From contig NC_057004.1 in the NCBI RefSeq assembly GCF_000002595.2, positions 3,522,086 through 3,586,085 of the forward strand: a stretch of DNA of 64,000 nt. Direction: 5' to 3'. The notes below the pieces were generated by a model that worked only from the letters and a program-made list of their open reading frames with translations, ran no database searches and was not told where the DNA came from. Each line of letters opens with the position of its first letter. Position 1 is the stretch's first letter. The stretch comes from Chlamydomonas reinhardtii. Taxonomy: Eukaryota; Chlorophyta; Chlorophyceae; Chlamydomonadales; Chlamydomonadaceae. Below are positions 38,101 to 50,830 of the stretch, one piece after another. The position numbers were made by a program, and so were the translations under genes.

Positions 38101-41100
38101 TGCGACTGCGGCTGCGGCTGACACCCGCGTGATCCTCACGCGCAAGGGCCCCGCTGCTGGCGTCACCGGCACCAGCGGCCGCTACGGCCGGACAACCGCC
38201 GCGGCGCCCACGGCTGCCGCCAAGGCCGCGGACAAGGGCGCCGCAGCCGACGGCGGCCAGCCTCCCAGCCCCGCCAAGCTGCCGCCGTCCAAGCGGCCAT
38301 CTGCTGCCGCCCGCAACGCCGTCTCGCCCTCCAAGCGGCCCCGCCAGGAAGCCGGCAAGGCCAAGACGGCCGCAGCAGCCGACGCAGCCGGCGGCGGCGC
38401 AGCGGCGGCGGCCGCAATCGCAGCCGCTGCGGCCAAGGTGCTGTCGCCGAACCCGGCCCTGGCGTTCAGCCCCGGCTCCGTCAGCCCAGTGGCCCGCGGC
38501 GCGCGCCGCCCGTCGCCGGTGAGCGGCGGTAGCCGCCGCCGCCCCGGCAGCGGGAGGGTCGGCGGGCGCTCCACCAGCGCGCCCCGCATCTCCCCTGGGG
38601 CAGCAGCAGCCTCGGGGCGGGGCTCTGCCCCGCCCCGCCCGCCCGCGGCGCCGGCAGTTGCGGCCATGGCCTCTCCCGCTGTGGAGGCTGCCGCCCCGGC
38701 GGCGGCGCCGAAGCCCGTGCCAGCGCTGCCCATCGCCGCTGTGATCGGGTCAGCCGGGTGCTTGACGCCGGTCAAGCGGACGCCTTCAGCTGTGATCACC
38801 AAGTCGCCCGCTGGCGGCAGCAACGCCGCCACCCCGCCGCCGCGCCGCGCCTCCGCCACCACCGCCGCCGTGGGTGCGGACCTGGTGCCGCTACTGCAGC
38901 AGCCGGCGTCGGCGCGTGGCCCGCCCTCGGCCCGGCGGCAGTCCGGTGCCGGGACGCCCACGGCCGCCGCCCGGCCATCACCCAGCCGAGTGATTATGGC
39001 GGCAAGCCCCATCTCCGCCCCACCTTCGGCGACGAAGCCGGCGTCGGCTGCAAGGGCTGCTGAGCTGATGACAGGAGCTGCAGCGGCTGTGGCAAAGGCG
39101 GGTTCTGCTGTGGCGGAGGCAGTCCCGGCAGCTGCGGTGGAGTCGCTGGCGTCCGTGGCCGAGGCAGCCGGCGGGCAGGGCATGGCGGCGCCCCAGGTAC
39201 GGCGGGACTCTGCCACCGGCCCTGGGCCGGCACCCAACGCGGCTGGTGCGAAGCGTGTTGTCGCCGCCGCTGCGGCGGCCAAGGCCGGTGCGCAGACCGC
39301 TCGCGGCGCCGTCTCAGCGCGGCCCGAGGGCGTGCACAAGCCCGCAGCGGCAGCTGCCGCAGGCGCGCCACGCGGCGCCGTGTCTGCGCGGCCTGACGGC
39401 ATCCACAAGCCCGCGGCAGCTGCGGTGGGCGAGGCTGCGCCCGCCAGCCGCCGCGACAGCGCCCACGGCAGCACCAGGCCCGGTGCTGCTGGCGCTGCTA
39501 CTGCGGCGGCGGCGCCGCCGCCGCGCCCCTCAGACGCTCACGAGGCCGCGCGCAAGGCGGAGCAGGAGCGCGTCAACCGCCGCAAGGAGTATGCGGCGCT
39601 GCTGGGGCGCCAGCCGCACGCCGGCGCGGCCGCGCCAGCAGCTGCGGCCGCCGTCAGGCCGGCGGCAGGCGCTGCGGCCAAAGCAGCCGCGACTGCAGCC
39701 CGAGGCAAGGCGGCGGTCGCCCCGGCCGCGGCCGCGAAGCCGGGTGCGCGCACAGCTGCTGCGGCCGGGGCCGGCGCACGCAAGCCGGGTGTGGTGGCGG
39801 CGGCGGCGGCCAAGGGTACTGCGTCGGGCGCTGTGGCGATGAGCCCGGTCGCGGGGGCGGGGGCTGCGGCGGCAAGTGCTGAGGACATGGAGATTACACC
39901 GAAGAGGCCGCAGGTGAGGCTGTGGGTGGGTTGGGGCGGGTTTGGGGTAGGGTTTGAAACACTAGATGAAACACTGGGCTCATTTGATTTGGCACGGCAC
40001 GGCATGGATCTGAGTACGATATGAGGACCCCTCCCCCTTCGTGTTTGCCCTTGTTATGCACACCGGCCGCGCCACCAGGACCTGAGCTGGCTGGTGGACG
40101 CCTCGCCCTACACCTCCCTGGCGGCCGCGCCCGGAGACATGCAGGGCGCCCTGGAGGCTACACTGGGCACTCCCGGCACCGGCCTGGGACTGGGACTGGG
40201 CATGGGCTTTGCGGGCTTTGGCAGCGCCTTCGGCGGCGACGGCGCCGCGGCCGAGGACGGCGCCGCGGTGCCCGCTTCGCCGGTCGCGTTCGGCGGCTTT
40301 GGTGGCTTTGGCGGCTTTGGCGGCTTCGGAGATGCTGCCGGTGCGCCTGGCGGCGATGTCACGCCGCCGCCCATCGGCAAGGCTGCCGGCGCCGCGGGTG
40401 GGGCGGCCGGCAGTGCTGCCGTGGGCGGCTTTGGTGGTTTCGGCAGCGCTGGCGGCCCCGTGCCCATGTTCAGCCCGATCCTGGGCGCAGTGGCGGCGGC
40501 GGGTGCTACTGCCGGCGCTGCGGCGGCGGAGCCGGGGGCGGCTGCCGCGGACAGCGACAAGGCCACCCCCACACTGTTCGGACGTGCGCCAGGCACGTAC
40601 GTTGCTGGTGCGGAGGCTGGAGCAGGCGTGGGTGTGGGTGTGGGTGTGGGTGTGGAGGCGCCCGGCAGCACGCTGACGAGCCGCAGCGGTATGGCCGGCG
40701 GCGTCGTGCCCATGCTGACGCCTGGGCCCGGCATGGTGAGTGCCGTGCCCTGTTGCATTGCGTGTGATGCTGCTCCCGGCCCTTGCGTGGGCGTTCTCCC
40801 CTTGTGGCATGTTGACCATTGACCTGAACACCCTGCCGTACCCCCCCTCTCATCAACCTCGAATTCCACAGTTTCCCTTCGCCCAGGCGGCCGCGCGGCC
40901 TCCCGCCGGCCCGTCCAACCACGTGGCCAACCACGGACCCACAGCAGCTGGCCCCGCCGCAGCCGCAGCCGCCCCCGCGCCGCCGGCCAACCTGTTCCCC
41001 TACGCCAAGCTGCGCTTCTCCTGGGACCCCAACTCGGCGCCCGGCATGACGCCGCCGCCTGCGGCTGCGGCCGCGGGCGGCGCCGCCGCCGCCGCCATGG

Positions 41101-41804
41101 CCATCACCCCTGGGCTCGCCGTCAGCGGTATCTCGGGCCTCATCGCGCCCCTGCGTGAACACGGCGGCGCTGGAGGCGGTGATGCGGGTGCGGCCGGAGG
41201 CGTGGCGCCCATGCCGCTGGGAGACAACACCCCCATCAGCCGCCCCTTCGCCGGCAGCTTCGGGGGCTTCGGCTCCGCCTTCGGCGGCGGCCATGCCGCG
41301 GCCGATGTGGTGGCGGCGGCGGCAGCCATTGACTTTGCCGCTGCAGGCAGCAGCGGGGTGGATGCGGCGATGCCGGTCGACGGCTCTGACCTCGCCACCG
41401 ATGACGGTTTGGCGGCGGCGGTGCCGCAGCCCGTCAAGTGCGCCTCTCCGGACGCGCCAGCGGACCCGTTCGCCTTCGCGGCGCCCAGTGGCGGTGCCGC
41501 AGGCAGCTCTGCCGTCAGTGGCTTCGGCGCCGCAGCTGCCGCCATCGACGCCGCAGGCGCGGGCGGCGCTGCTACTGCTGCCGCAAATAATGGTGGCGTG
41601 ATGGTGTTTGGCGGCGGCGGCAACGTTCGCACTGTGAGGGCGGGCGGCGGTGGCGGCGCTGCGGCGGCGGGCGGCCCGGGTGCCTCTGTCATGATGGACA
41701 GTTTTGATGCGCTGCGGCTGTCCAGCATGTCCAACTGGCCCATGAAGCTGCGGGGGCAGTTCGCAGGCGGCGAGGGCGACGGCGCTGCGGCGGAGCAGCA
41801 GTAG
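35108..41804 (+). CDS. Very large Ala-rich, mostly disordered protein with GFG repeats
   Basis: Exon 1 (35108-39913) is a single 1602-codon frame. Exon 2 (40079-40735) and exon 3 (from 40887, or 40872, to the TAG at 41804) follow in phase 0, giving about 2126-2131 aa. Most of it is Ala/Pro/Ser/Gly with many Ser/Thr-Pro sites and basic patches (PSKRPSAAARNAVSPSKRPR), typical of a disordered phosphoprotein or nuclear protein. Exon 2 carries Phe-Gly repeats (GFAGFGSAFGG, then FGGFGGFGGFGGFG, then GGFGGFGSAGG) and isolated FG pairs occur in exon 3. These recall FG-nucleoporins, but the density is low outside exon 2. VTPFLLKRVRP and PVTPFSAMK in exon 1 are the most motif-like segments. No known folded domain is visible. 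Function unknown; a nuclear pore or nuclear scaffold role is only a suggestion. Confidence 0.65.
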
Positions 41805-43005
41805 CGCTGGCGCGGGCCGCGCGTAGGGAATGAGCGGTACTAGGGAGGGGGTGAATGAGGCAGGCGGCAGCTATGGCTGAATAATGTGGGGAAAGCAGTA
41901 GAACAGTATCCGCTGGTGGAGGATGGGCTGGATAGCTAGTGCTGCGTGCCGCTGTGGCAGGGCTGCTATTAAGGAGAGCGAGGGAATGCCGGGTGTTGTG
42001 TGCAAGCGCTGGCAGCAGGCCCTATGGCAGGAGGAACCGGGGGTGGACTACTTATGCCCGACCACCCGAGGTACGATGTCGCCACAGCCGGCGTATGCGT
42101 ACGCGCTGTTTGATGACAGAGTTCGAGAGACGGCAAGGCAACAATAATTAGAATCGAGCACCGGCACAGCGAGCATCCGTATCCATCATCGTGCGTCAGC
42201 GACCGCAAAGGGCTTACAACAGCCCACATAGCCCATGCACGGATGCAGCCACAGTACCCAAAATAACGGCCGCCACAGCCACCCTGTTAAGAGTGCATTT
42301 GCCGTTACTTCAATGCCTTGGCCATGTTCCATACCGTACTCTTGCAACTACTGCGCCAAGTCATCCACCTACAGCTGCACTCCCGCAGGCGCCCACACCA
42401 CCACACCCACTCCGCAATTCACATAGCTAGATCTTCAGCGCTTGGCCCTCGTCAGATCTCCTCCTGGCCTTCCTCTCGAACCTGCTGCCGCACTCCATGC
42501 ACCATGTTACACTGTGGGCGCCCGTAGGGCAGCGTAGGGCGGGGCAGACATTTGTGGGCGGCGGCCGTGACTGCCGCCAGGTCGTGCCGCAGGGGGGCCC
42601 TAGCTCTTTGCCCCGCGGTACTGCTATCAAGCCCCTCCCCTGGTTCGCTGCCTCCTTTGATATTTGGAGCTTTGTCGACTTGTTTGTGGAAAGGGACGGG
42701 CAGAGGAGGCAGTTGCCTGCCAACTGCCTAGGCAAGTAAGGTGGCTGTATGGCGTGGCGTCACGATGAACATGACGTACGAGTGTGTGGCTGGAGCGGAG
42801 CAAGATCATTTGTACGCATGCGTGGTGAAGGATCTCTTGTCTGCAGCCGACCATCTCAAACCGCGATCAAGATGAGCCGCACGCCGCGTGCCTTACTCGT
42901 GTCGCTCACCCCCTGCCTTTGCCCTCCCCCGCGCGCGCTTGCGCTTGCGCGCTCCGCACGGAAGTTGAGCTACTGATATATATTTCGGCGGAAAGAATGC
43001 GGATG

Positions 43006-43010
43006 TTACA
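43006..43010 (-). promoter_or_regulatory. TGTAA candidate for the helical-repeat gene
   Basis: First minus-strand TGTAA downstream of the stop at 44247. The implied 3' UTR of about 1.2 kb is long but possible in this genus. Confidence 0.35.
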
Positions 43011-43540
43011 GAGGGGACAGTCCCAGCACCCGAAGACGCCGAGCCATCACATGCTATCAGGGCCCAACTTGACTCGACCAACCCCGACTTTGCTGCAAAC
43101 CCTCCCGCGCACAGCGAGTCCTAGCCAAGCCTCAACCCGCCAGAGCCCCACCGCTGTGCCTCAACGCCACAAGCCTAGGCACAGGAGTGCCGGGGAACGT
43201 CCAGGCCGCAGCACACACGCACAGCGCATGCACTAACCAGGGCGCAAGCGTCCAGGCACTAGAACGGTCGCCCACACGTGCATCCTGCCCACACACAAAG
43301 CCACCAACCACTCACAACCTCTCACGGCGAGGGAGACGGGGAAGCAGCGTCATACGGCAAGCGCAACGAGGCTAGAATATGCTGATTGTTTCGCCGTTCG
43401 ACTTCAGCGAACATACAGCCAAATTCAGGTCAAACGCTCGAGAGACCCGTAGGGCCGGCGCGGCACAAGATACGACCCCTACGAAGGCGCTGCCGCATTG
43501 CGAAAGGAGTCCGCCGCCGTGCCCAGCTCGAGGCGAAACT

Positions 43541-43640
43541 TGAGTCCCCAGGCTGGGTGCCGACCCGGATCAGGCTTTCAACACCCCATCGGCAGGACCA
43601 GCACCGAATCCTGAGCGAGTCCGCGAAAGCTGGGGTGCAG
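43541..43640 (+). repeat. Dispersed repeat fragment, copy 1
   Basis: It shares two blocks with 50966-51100 in the same order: GGCTTTCAACACCCC and CGGCAGGACCAGCACC, each with one mismatch to the other copy. Both copies lie outside genes, as expected for old transposon debris. Confidence 0.4.
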
Positions 43641-44246
43641 GCGGGTGGGCCGCAGGGGTTGCGGCTCCCCGCGCAACGCAGCTGCTGCTTACCCCGCCTC
43701 CTCAGCCTGCGCCTCCGCTGCCGTCAACCGCACCGCCAGCTGTGCGCTTGCGCCTTCGCCATGGGCCGGGCCCGGCAAGCACTCAGGCATCAGCGGCGCG
43801 TGCCTCCGCCTCCACGAGCTCTGCCACCCTAGCACCAGCATTGGCTGCCGCTGACAAGCCTGCATCCCCTGTGGCCTCTGCTGGGCGCACTCCCGCCCTC
43901 GCCCGCATCGGGCAGCTAGTGCCGCCGCCCTGGGCATTGCGGCCGCCACCGCCTACCACCCTTGTGCCACCGTTTGGAGTGGCGGCGAGCTCGGAGACGA
44001 TTCAGCAGGCCTGCTGGACGGCCTGCAGCTGCCGCCGCCGCCGAGACCGGCTCCGTCCTGGTGCGTGAGCAGGCTGTGAGGGCCGCGCTCCGGCGGCCGT
44101 GCTGTGGCCGCCACAGGCATCGGCGGCCCTGCCGGTCAAGCATTGTCATCGCCGTCAGCTGCCTGTGTAACAGCCCCGCCCGCTGCCTCCCCGGGCGCTG
44201 AAGCAAGCTGCAGCTGCCCGGGTTGCCGCGGAGTGCCCGCGGCTGC

Positions 44247-44523
44247 CTACACCCGGCTACTGCTGGGCTCGATCCCGCCGTGCCAACGCGACTGCGCTGT
44301 GGTCGCCAACAGCATGCACCCCAGGGCCGGGGCGCCGCCGCTGCTTGTGTCGCTGTCACTGCCGCCCATGCCTACCTGCTGGAGCACCTCGCGGGCGGCA
44401 TCGGCGTGTCCAACGAACAACGCGACCGCAGCTGCCGCGTGCTGCAGTGACGGCTCTGGTCCGTTGGCGCTATACGTCTGTTGCAGCTGCTGCGGCTGCG
44501 GCGCCAGCGGTACTACCTGAGGC

Positions 44524-44556
<33 letters not shown>

Positions 44557-47500
44557 TGCAGTGGCGGCGGTGCCGGCGGCATCTGTTGTGGTGGCGGCAG
44601 CTGCTGCAGCTGCGGTTGTTGCACCAGCCCCGGTGCCACAAGCACGTGGGCATCAACCAGGTAGCGCCGCGGCCGCGGCTGCTTGCGGCGGCAGTGCGCC
44701 CGCCGTGGCTTGCCGGCGCGGCGAAAAGTACCTGGCCCCGAACCCACCGCCACCGCGTCGCCAGCCTCCGCCCCAGCCCCTGCTGCTGCAGGTGGCCGGC
44801 TGCAGGGGCCGCCCGCCGCACCACCACCCGCGGCGGGCGGCGGGTGGTTCTCAGCAGGCCGTCCGCAGCTGCCCACCGCAGCGCCACCACTGCTGCTGCT
44901 GCTGCTGCTGCTGCTGGGGAGCTGCTGTGACTGCTGCTCCTCCCCATGAGCGGCTGTCCCATCGGCGCCGCCTTGCCTGCGCCGGCCTGGCGCCCTGGGC
45001 ACTGCTGCTACCTGCTGCAGTGGTGGGGCTGGTGTGGCGGCTGCTGGTGTAAAAGTTGCTGGTGTGGCAGCCATAGTGACGACCGGTATGGCGACCAGTG
45101 TGGCGGCGGCGGCCGGTGTGGCCGGCGGTGTGATGGCCATTGGCACCACTGCCGCCAGCATCAGCGGCTGCGGTAATGACACGTCAGCGGCGGCGTCCGT
45201 TGATGTTCCTGCGGCTGCGGCAGCGGTCGGTGCTGTGGGAGGTGGGGGCACCGCCGGCAGCTGTGCGCGCGCAGCGGTGGCATCATGACGCGTTCCGCGG
45301 CGGCGCTCGCCGGGGCCCGGCGAGCCGGCTCCGGCGCTGTCAGCCCGCACCGTCTCCTGGGGCAGGCGCCGCAGCAGGGCCCGCGCGTCCTCGTGGGCGA
45401 GCTTCAGCCGCAGCACAGGTGCGTGCCGCCACCCGCTGCCGCCGCCGCTAGCAGCTGCTGGCCAGTCCGTGTCAGCGGCGGCCGCGCCCTCCAGGCCCTC
45501 GGGCAGGCGAGACAGCGTAATCAACACATAGCACAGTGGCGCCGGCGCAATGATGGTGACGGTGGTGCTGGTGGTGGTGGCGGCGGCGGCGCCGTCCCCC
45601 GCCGCCGCCGCAACGGCGCTGGCGCCTGCTTTGCCGGCCTTTCCAGCAGGCCGGCGCTCCGATGGTGGGGACACGGTCACTGCCACGATGTCATCTGCAG
45701 CAGCAGGCGCCACCCACGGCGGTGCGCAGAGGAGGCCGTGTGAACAGGACATAGGTACCCTTAGATGAGGACACAACACTTTGACAGTGAAGTTACTGTG
45801 ATGAGGCATCCGGCCACGCCGTCACTTACCAAAGGGAATGGTCAGCGGCTCCGGCGCCGGCTGCTCGTCCTTGGGCAACTCCGCATTCCGCACCTGCGCC
45901 CTGAGCGTGAGGTGGCCGCTGGGACCTGTAGGGCCAGAGCCGCCGCCACCACTGCTGGGGCCGCTAGGGCCAGAGCCGCCGCCACCACTGCTGGGGCCGC
46001 CGGTCGCGCCGCCGCCGTGGTCGTCATTGCGCGACTGGGTCCAGCTCCCGCTATCCACCACCGCCACGTCCACCCAGCGCTCGGCGAACCGCAGACCCGC
46101 CGGCGCGCCAGCCAGCATCACCTCGTCGGCGTGGTAGGAGAACACGCTGCGAGCGAGCGTTGAAGGGGGAGCGCAGCGGTTGCGGACGGGCTAGCTGGTT
46201 TGCGTACTCGAAGCACTACAGGCTGAGCACTAGAAGCAGAGTGCTACCGTCAGCAGTCACCGACTGAGCAGCCACGTCGCTCGTGCCGCTGCCAGCCAGC
46301 ACCCTGCCAGCCCTTCAAGCCAGCCGCCATCAACAATGCAGGGATGCTAACACTGCGGCAACCCGCCCGCTGCCCACCCGCTGCTCCACACACCTGGCCC
46401 GCTCCCCTTGCGCCTGGTTCACCAGGCCCAGCACACGCCGCAGCCTTGCCGCCAGGTCTTCCTCCTTGACCCGCCTGGGGGTTGGGTAGGTACCAGCCCA
46501 AACTTAATCGAGCCCCTGGGGGGCAGGAGCAGGAGGTTTGGCCGCCGCCGCCGTTACGAACGGGCAACACGGATGAAAGGCCTTTCACACAGCATGCTCA
46601 CGGCACGATGCAACCTGTTGTGTTGCGAGCCTTGCTCCCGTCACTCGTGTGCGCCTTGTTCGGCGGACCGTACATGTCCACCAAACAAGCTGCCACACAA
46701 TACCGTACTGACAGCAGCGCCTGCCCCCTAAGTGCCGTGTACTCACTTGCGTTTGCTCACAAGGCCGGCCATGCAGGCGGCGGCCTCTGGCGGCAGGTAG
46801 CGCCGCAGCACCCGCTCGCCGGCCGCAACCAACCGCTCGCGGCTGCTGGCGGCGGCGGACTGCCGCTCGCGCGCGGCGGCGCTGCGGGTGCCGCCGCAGC
46901 ACGCCCGGTACAGCGCCTCAAGCAGGTCGAGCTGCGGTGCAGCAATCAGTACGGCAAGTAGGGATGCAAGATAAGAGGCACGCACCAGTGGAAACTAGGA
47001 GACCACGCACGCACGTACTCATTGGCGAGGTGGACAAACACGCGCGTTTGTCCGCACGCAACGCACACACATAGCCACCTACGCAGTCCGCACGGTCGGT
47101 CGCCTACGCACGGCGGTGCGTTCGGCGCTGGCGTTATCTGCCGTCAACCTAGCTATGTACCTGTGTCGGGTAGTCGGCGGCCGCGGGCAGCAGCTCCCGA
47201 AACACGCGGTCCGCATGCTTCGCCATACTAGCCGCCGCGTCCGCGGCGGCCGCCGCCGCGTCCCCCGCCGCTCCCTCAGTCATGCCGGTACTGGCGCTGG
47301 ACGCGGCAGCTGCGTCGAACAGCGCAAGTTGGCTGCCCCGGGACTCCGTCACCAGGTCAAGGAGCGTGGAGGCGGCGGCGCGCCGCAGGCGGAGCGAGTA
47401 GGCGCAAACCGAACCGCTGCAGCGGGCGCACGCAGATACCACAATGTAAAACGTCGGGGCCCAAGCCGAAGTGGCACCACACCTCAGACAAACATCGGTC

Positions 47501-50500
47501 GGACTGGCATCAGATGACGCGCCTGCGCAGGACTATCGCGCCCCTCCCCACCGCCGCCGCACCTCATGTGCGAGAGGACGGCGAGCGCCAGCGGCACGAA
47601 CCGCGCCCCCAGCCGGTCGCGGCCGCCGGCGTCGCCGCACAGGTCCTGCACCGCCTGCAGGCAGGCCAGCAGCAGCGCCTGAGCCTGCGGCGGCGGCGGT
47701 GACGGCGGCGGCAAGCAGCGGCGGCGGCAAGCGGCGGTAAGCAAGTTGAGGCAGTAAAAATGCATTCGCAGCGCGCGCTTGAATACAGCATCTCTAAACA
47801 GGGGCATTTCGATTGACGTACATTACAATACCTTGGGTAAAAAGATCAATGCTTTATGTGTTGAAACTCGGCTTGCTTCTACATGACCCACCTCCGATTG
47901 CTGCGTGGTGCCGGTCTGAAGTGCATGCAGGCCGGCAGCGGGGAGCAGGTCGGGGAAGCGGTTGCCCCACAGCGCCTCCGCGGTGTCCGGCCTACAGCAG
48001 CACAGACAATAGACACAGCCACATGCGGGCCTGAGTTGGGGCGGCGGGGCAGCAGGGTGGCCATGCGCCATATACCGCTTACTTACAGGGCACGCGAGGG
48101 CAAGCTAGCTAAGGGCGCGTCCATGCACGCGAGTGGCCGAAGTAACCTGATCCCGACCCAGATGGCGAAAAGCGTAATCCGGATGTCAGGTGAACCTGCC
48201 AACAGCACCCATGCTGGTTCTACTAGACACCGTACGTGCACGCACGCACCCGGTGTCTGGTCCCAGCGTCATGAGGCGCAGGAGGCGGCGGGCCAGCGCC
48301 ATCCCCACCGCGGCGTCGCTGCTGTCGCCGCCTGCGGCGCCCGGCGCCGCCACCACCTGCGGGCAGGGACACGTAACGCGACCGGGTTCGACACCGTGTG
48401 CTCGTGCATGCACATGCTGCCCCGCCCCGCCCCGCCCCGCCCCGCCACGTCACGCCACGTCACGCTACCCATCATCCATGCACGCTACGACGGAGTCATG
48501 CATGCACTAGCTACCACACGCCTCCAGTCCTCCTCACCCGCTCCAGCCGCCGGCACGCCGCCTCCGTCAACGCGACCTGCTGCTCGGGGCCGTGCCCGCC
48601 GCCCGCCTGCAGCGCCGCCGCCGCCGGCTCCATGCACGTGTTTGGCCCCGGGAGCTGAGACACCAGCTCAGCCGATGTGATGTCGGGCGAGCGCAGCAGC
48701 GCCTGCGATGGACTCGCACACATGGTGCATGCGGAAGGGCGAGTGTGTGTGTATAAGCGTATGTATGTGTCAATGCGGGGCGGGAAATGTGATGCAAGAC
48801 AGACGGATCCCTGATGCCTGCAGGTGGGAATGCGATGCAGCTGAAATGCATGAAGAGTTCGGCCGCTGCAGGTTCTGTCGCCGACTTACCGTCAGGCTTT
48901 TGGGGTCCAGCCGGGCGGAGCCGCCAGGGCTAGCAGGCACAGGCGGCAGCAGTGGCGGCGGCGGCGATTGCAGTGGAGGCGCCGTGCCGGCGGCGGTGCC
49001 TGCGCCCACATCCGGCCGCTGGCCACCACCAGCTGCGCCACCCATGCTGCGTCCGTGGCTGCCCCGTTGCTGCTGAGGCCGTTGCTGCTGCTCCCACCCC
49101 GCCTTTCCTGCCGGTGATGACGGCAGCAGGAGCGGCCGCGGCCGCGCCGCCGCGGCCAGGCTGGGCGTGGCAGGCGGCACCAGCATGACGGCCCCATCTG
49201 GGTCACCCGCAGCGGCGGCCGCAGACCCGTCCCCGCCGTCCCCTGCGGCACCTGCAGCAACAAATGAGCGCGGCTTTCCCGCACCATACGCGTTTGCCGA
49301 GCATGTCGGGACCCCTGTCAGGCGGCGCCGCTGGGCAGCGGGCTGCTGTGGGTCGCCGCCTGCCGCCGCTGCCGGCGGTCCTCGCTTCCGCTTCACGGCT
49401 CCATTACGACGACGAGCACCGCCGCCGCCGCCGCCGCTGTGTCCCCCAGCAGCACCTGCTGCAGCAGACCTACTGCCGCCGCTTCGGTTGCTGTGCTGTG
49501 GCGCGTTCTTTGTTTCCTTGTGCTGTTGTTGCGCCGGCGATGGCTGCAACTCCGCGCCGGCTGCAGCTGCAAGCTTGCGAGCGCAGCGCGCGCTGCTGCC
49601 TGGCGTTCCCGGTGATTGGCAGCAGCAGCCCACCTGCGGCTCCTGCGCCACCTGCGCCACCTGCGCGACCTGCGCCACCACCACCACCTGCGGCTCCGCC
49701 GGCACACACTCGGCAGGCTCACAGGCGCAGCCACGTGAGGGCGCCAGGTACTTAGCGCCCTCCAGGTGCGGGCGTGGGGCTGGCGTGCTGGCGTGCTGCT
49801 GCAACACCTGCTTGAGCTCATCCAGCGACTTAGGTGCCGGCAGCTTCAGCACGCTGCCGGGCTCCTGCTCTTCCTCCTCCCGGTCCTCTTCCTCCTCCCT
49901 GTCCTCTTCAACACCCTGCTGCTGACGTGCTGCTGCCGGCGGCTGGAGGGGCGCCTGCGGTTGTTGGGTCTGGGCAGCAGCGGCGGCGATGGCGGCGGCG
50001 GCAGGGGCGACGGGGGCGATGTCAGGGGCACAAGCCACTACGGCCGCTGCAGCTGTGGTAGCGGCGGCGCCGGCGGATGTGGCATCCGCAGCACTCCGTG
50101 TCTCCACCGCCGCCGCCTGGGCTACCAGGGTCGGCGGCAGCAGCGGCTGCGGCGAGCTCACAGGCGCGGCGGGCTGCTGACCTGCCTTCCCGCCACCGCC
50201 GCACGCACATTTCTGGCTCCCCGCCGCATGTGCCCCCGAGCCGGCGGTGTGCTGCGCTGCCTGCGGCTTCGCCGGCGCCCATTCCGAGGAGGCGCCAGCT
50301 GCGGCCTGAGCGACAGCGGCGTGCGGCAGCGACAGAGGCAGCGGCGGCAATGCCACACTGGGCACGCCGCCGCTGCCAGGTTGGGCAGCCGCCGCCGCCG
50401 CCGCCAGGGGGTCCGCCACCAAGGGCTCCTCGCCAAGCTGCTCTGCCGCTGCAGCCGGCTGCTGCTGCCGCGTGCCGCCAGCAGCAGCTGAAGCGCCCCT

Positions 50501-50830
50501 CGGTATGGCGCCCGGTGCCCGCTCGGCCGGCGGCGCCCCCAAAGGCCCGAGGCCCTGCTGCAGCTCCGGCTGCGGCTGCTGCTTACGGACGAGGCGCTCG
50601 CACAACGCAGCCCACGACGAACGACTGCTCACGGCCGCAGGCACTGCAGCAGCGTCAGCCGCGCGCTTCCTCTGCACCCTTTGGAGATAGCTCGGCCACT
50701 GCGCCGCCAGGTTGCTGAGTCCCGCCGCCGCGAGGCTGCTGTGACACTGCTGGTGCTGCCGCTGGTGCCGCGCTTGCTGCGAGTGTCCCACAAGGCCGCT
50801 GAGTTCGCCGGAGTAGTCCGAGTGCCACAT
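44247..50830 (-). CDS. Large low-complexity protein with a central helical-repeat (ARM-like) region
   Basis: Ten exons give 4722 nt (1573 aa), all phases consistent: 48890-50830, 48538-48702, 48250-48356, 47892-47991, 47563-47684, 47161-47416, 46747-46931, 46394-46474, 45830-46146, 44247-45694. Residues 1-647 are Gln/Ala/Pro-rich and disordered. Residues about 648-985 are amphipathic helices (ALLRSPDITSAELVSQL, GMALARRLLRLMTLG, QALLLACLQAVQDLCG, LDLLEALYRACCGG), resembling an armadillo/HEAT-like solenoid. Exon 9 adds a strand-rich segment (VFSYHADEVMLAGAP, RWVDVAVVDSG) and a GGGGSGP repeat. The tail has poly-Ser and a polyproline run. No enzyme motif is seen. It is probably a scaffold; the identity is unknown. 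An ATG at 50830 starts MWHSDYSGEL. For exon 10, only the acceptor at 45695 keeps the frame. Confidence 0.65.
44893..44922 (-). repeat. CTG/CAG trinucleotide repeat encoding poly-Ser
   Basis: About ten tandem CTG units on the plus strand lie inside the last exon of the helical-repeat gene and encode a run of nine Ser. Confidence 0.85.

Larger units (their letters stand above)
41805..44246. other. Intergenic region between convergent genes
   Basis: About 2.4 kb that should hold the 3' UTRs of both the Ala-rich (+) and helical-repeat (-) genes. TTACA at 42214-42218 and 43006-43010 are minus-strand TGTAA candidates. No TGTAA was found for the plus-strand gene. Open frames at 43386-43832 (+) and 43689-43949 (-) lie in GC-rich DNA and show no family motif. 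Confidence 0.45.

Noticed and set aside
38182-39474. 430-codon antisense frame in the Ala-rich gene
   Set aside because: It is the Ala/Gly-rich mirror of a GCN-biased coding strand. Extreme third-position GC keeps antisense frames open by chance.
43386-43949. Candidate small genes on both strands between 43.4 and 43.9 kb
   Set aside because: Arg/Pro/Ala-rich translations without motif; they overlap each other and lie in the probable 3' UTR of the helical-repeat gene.
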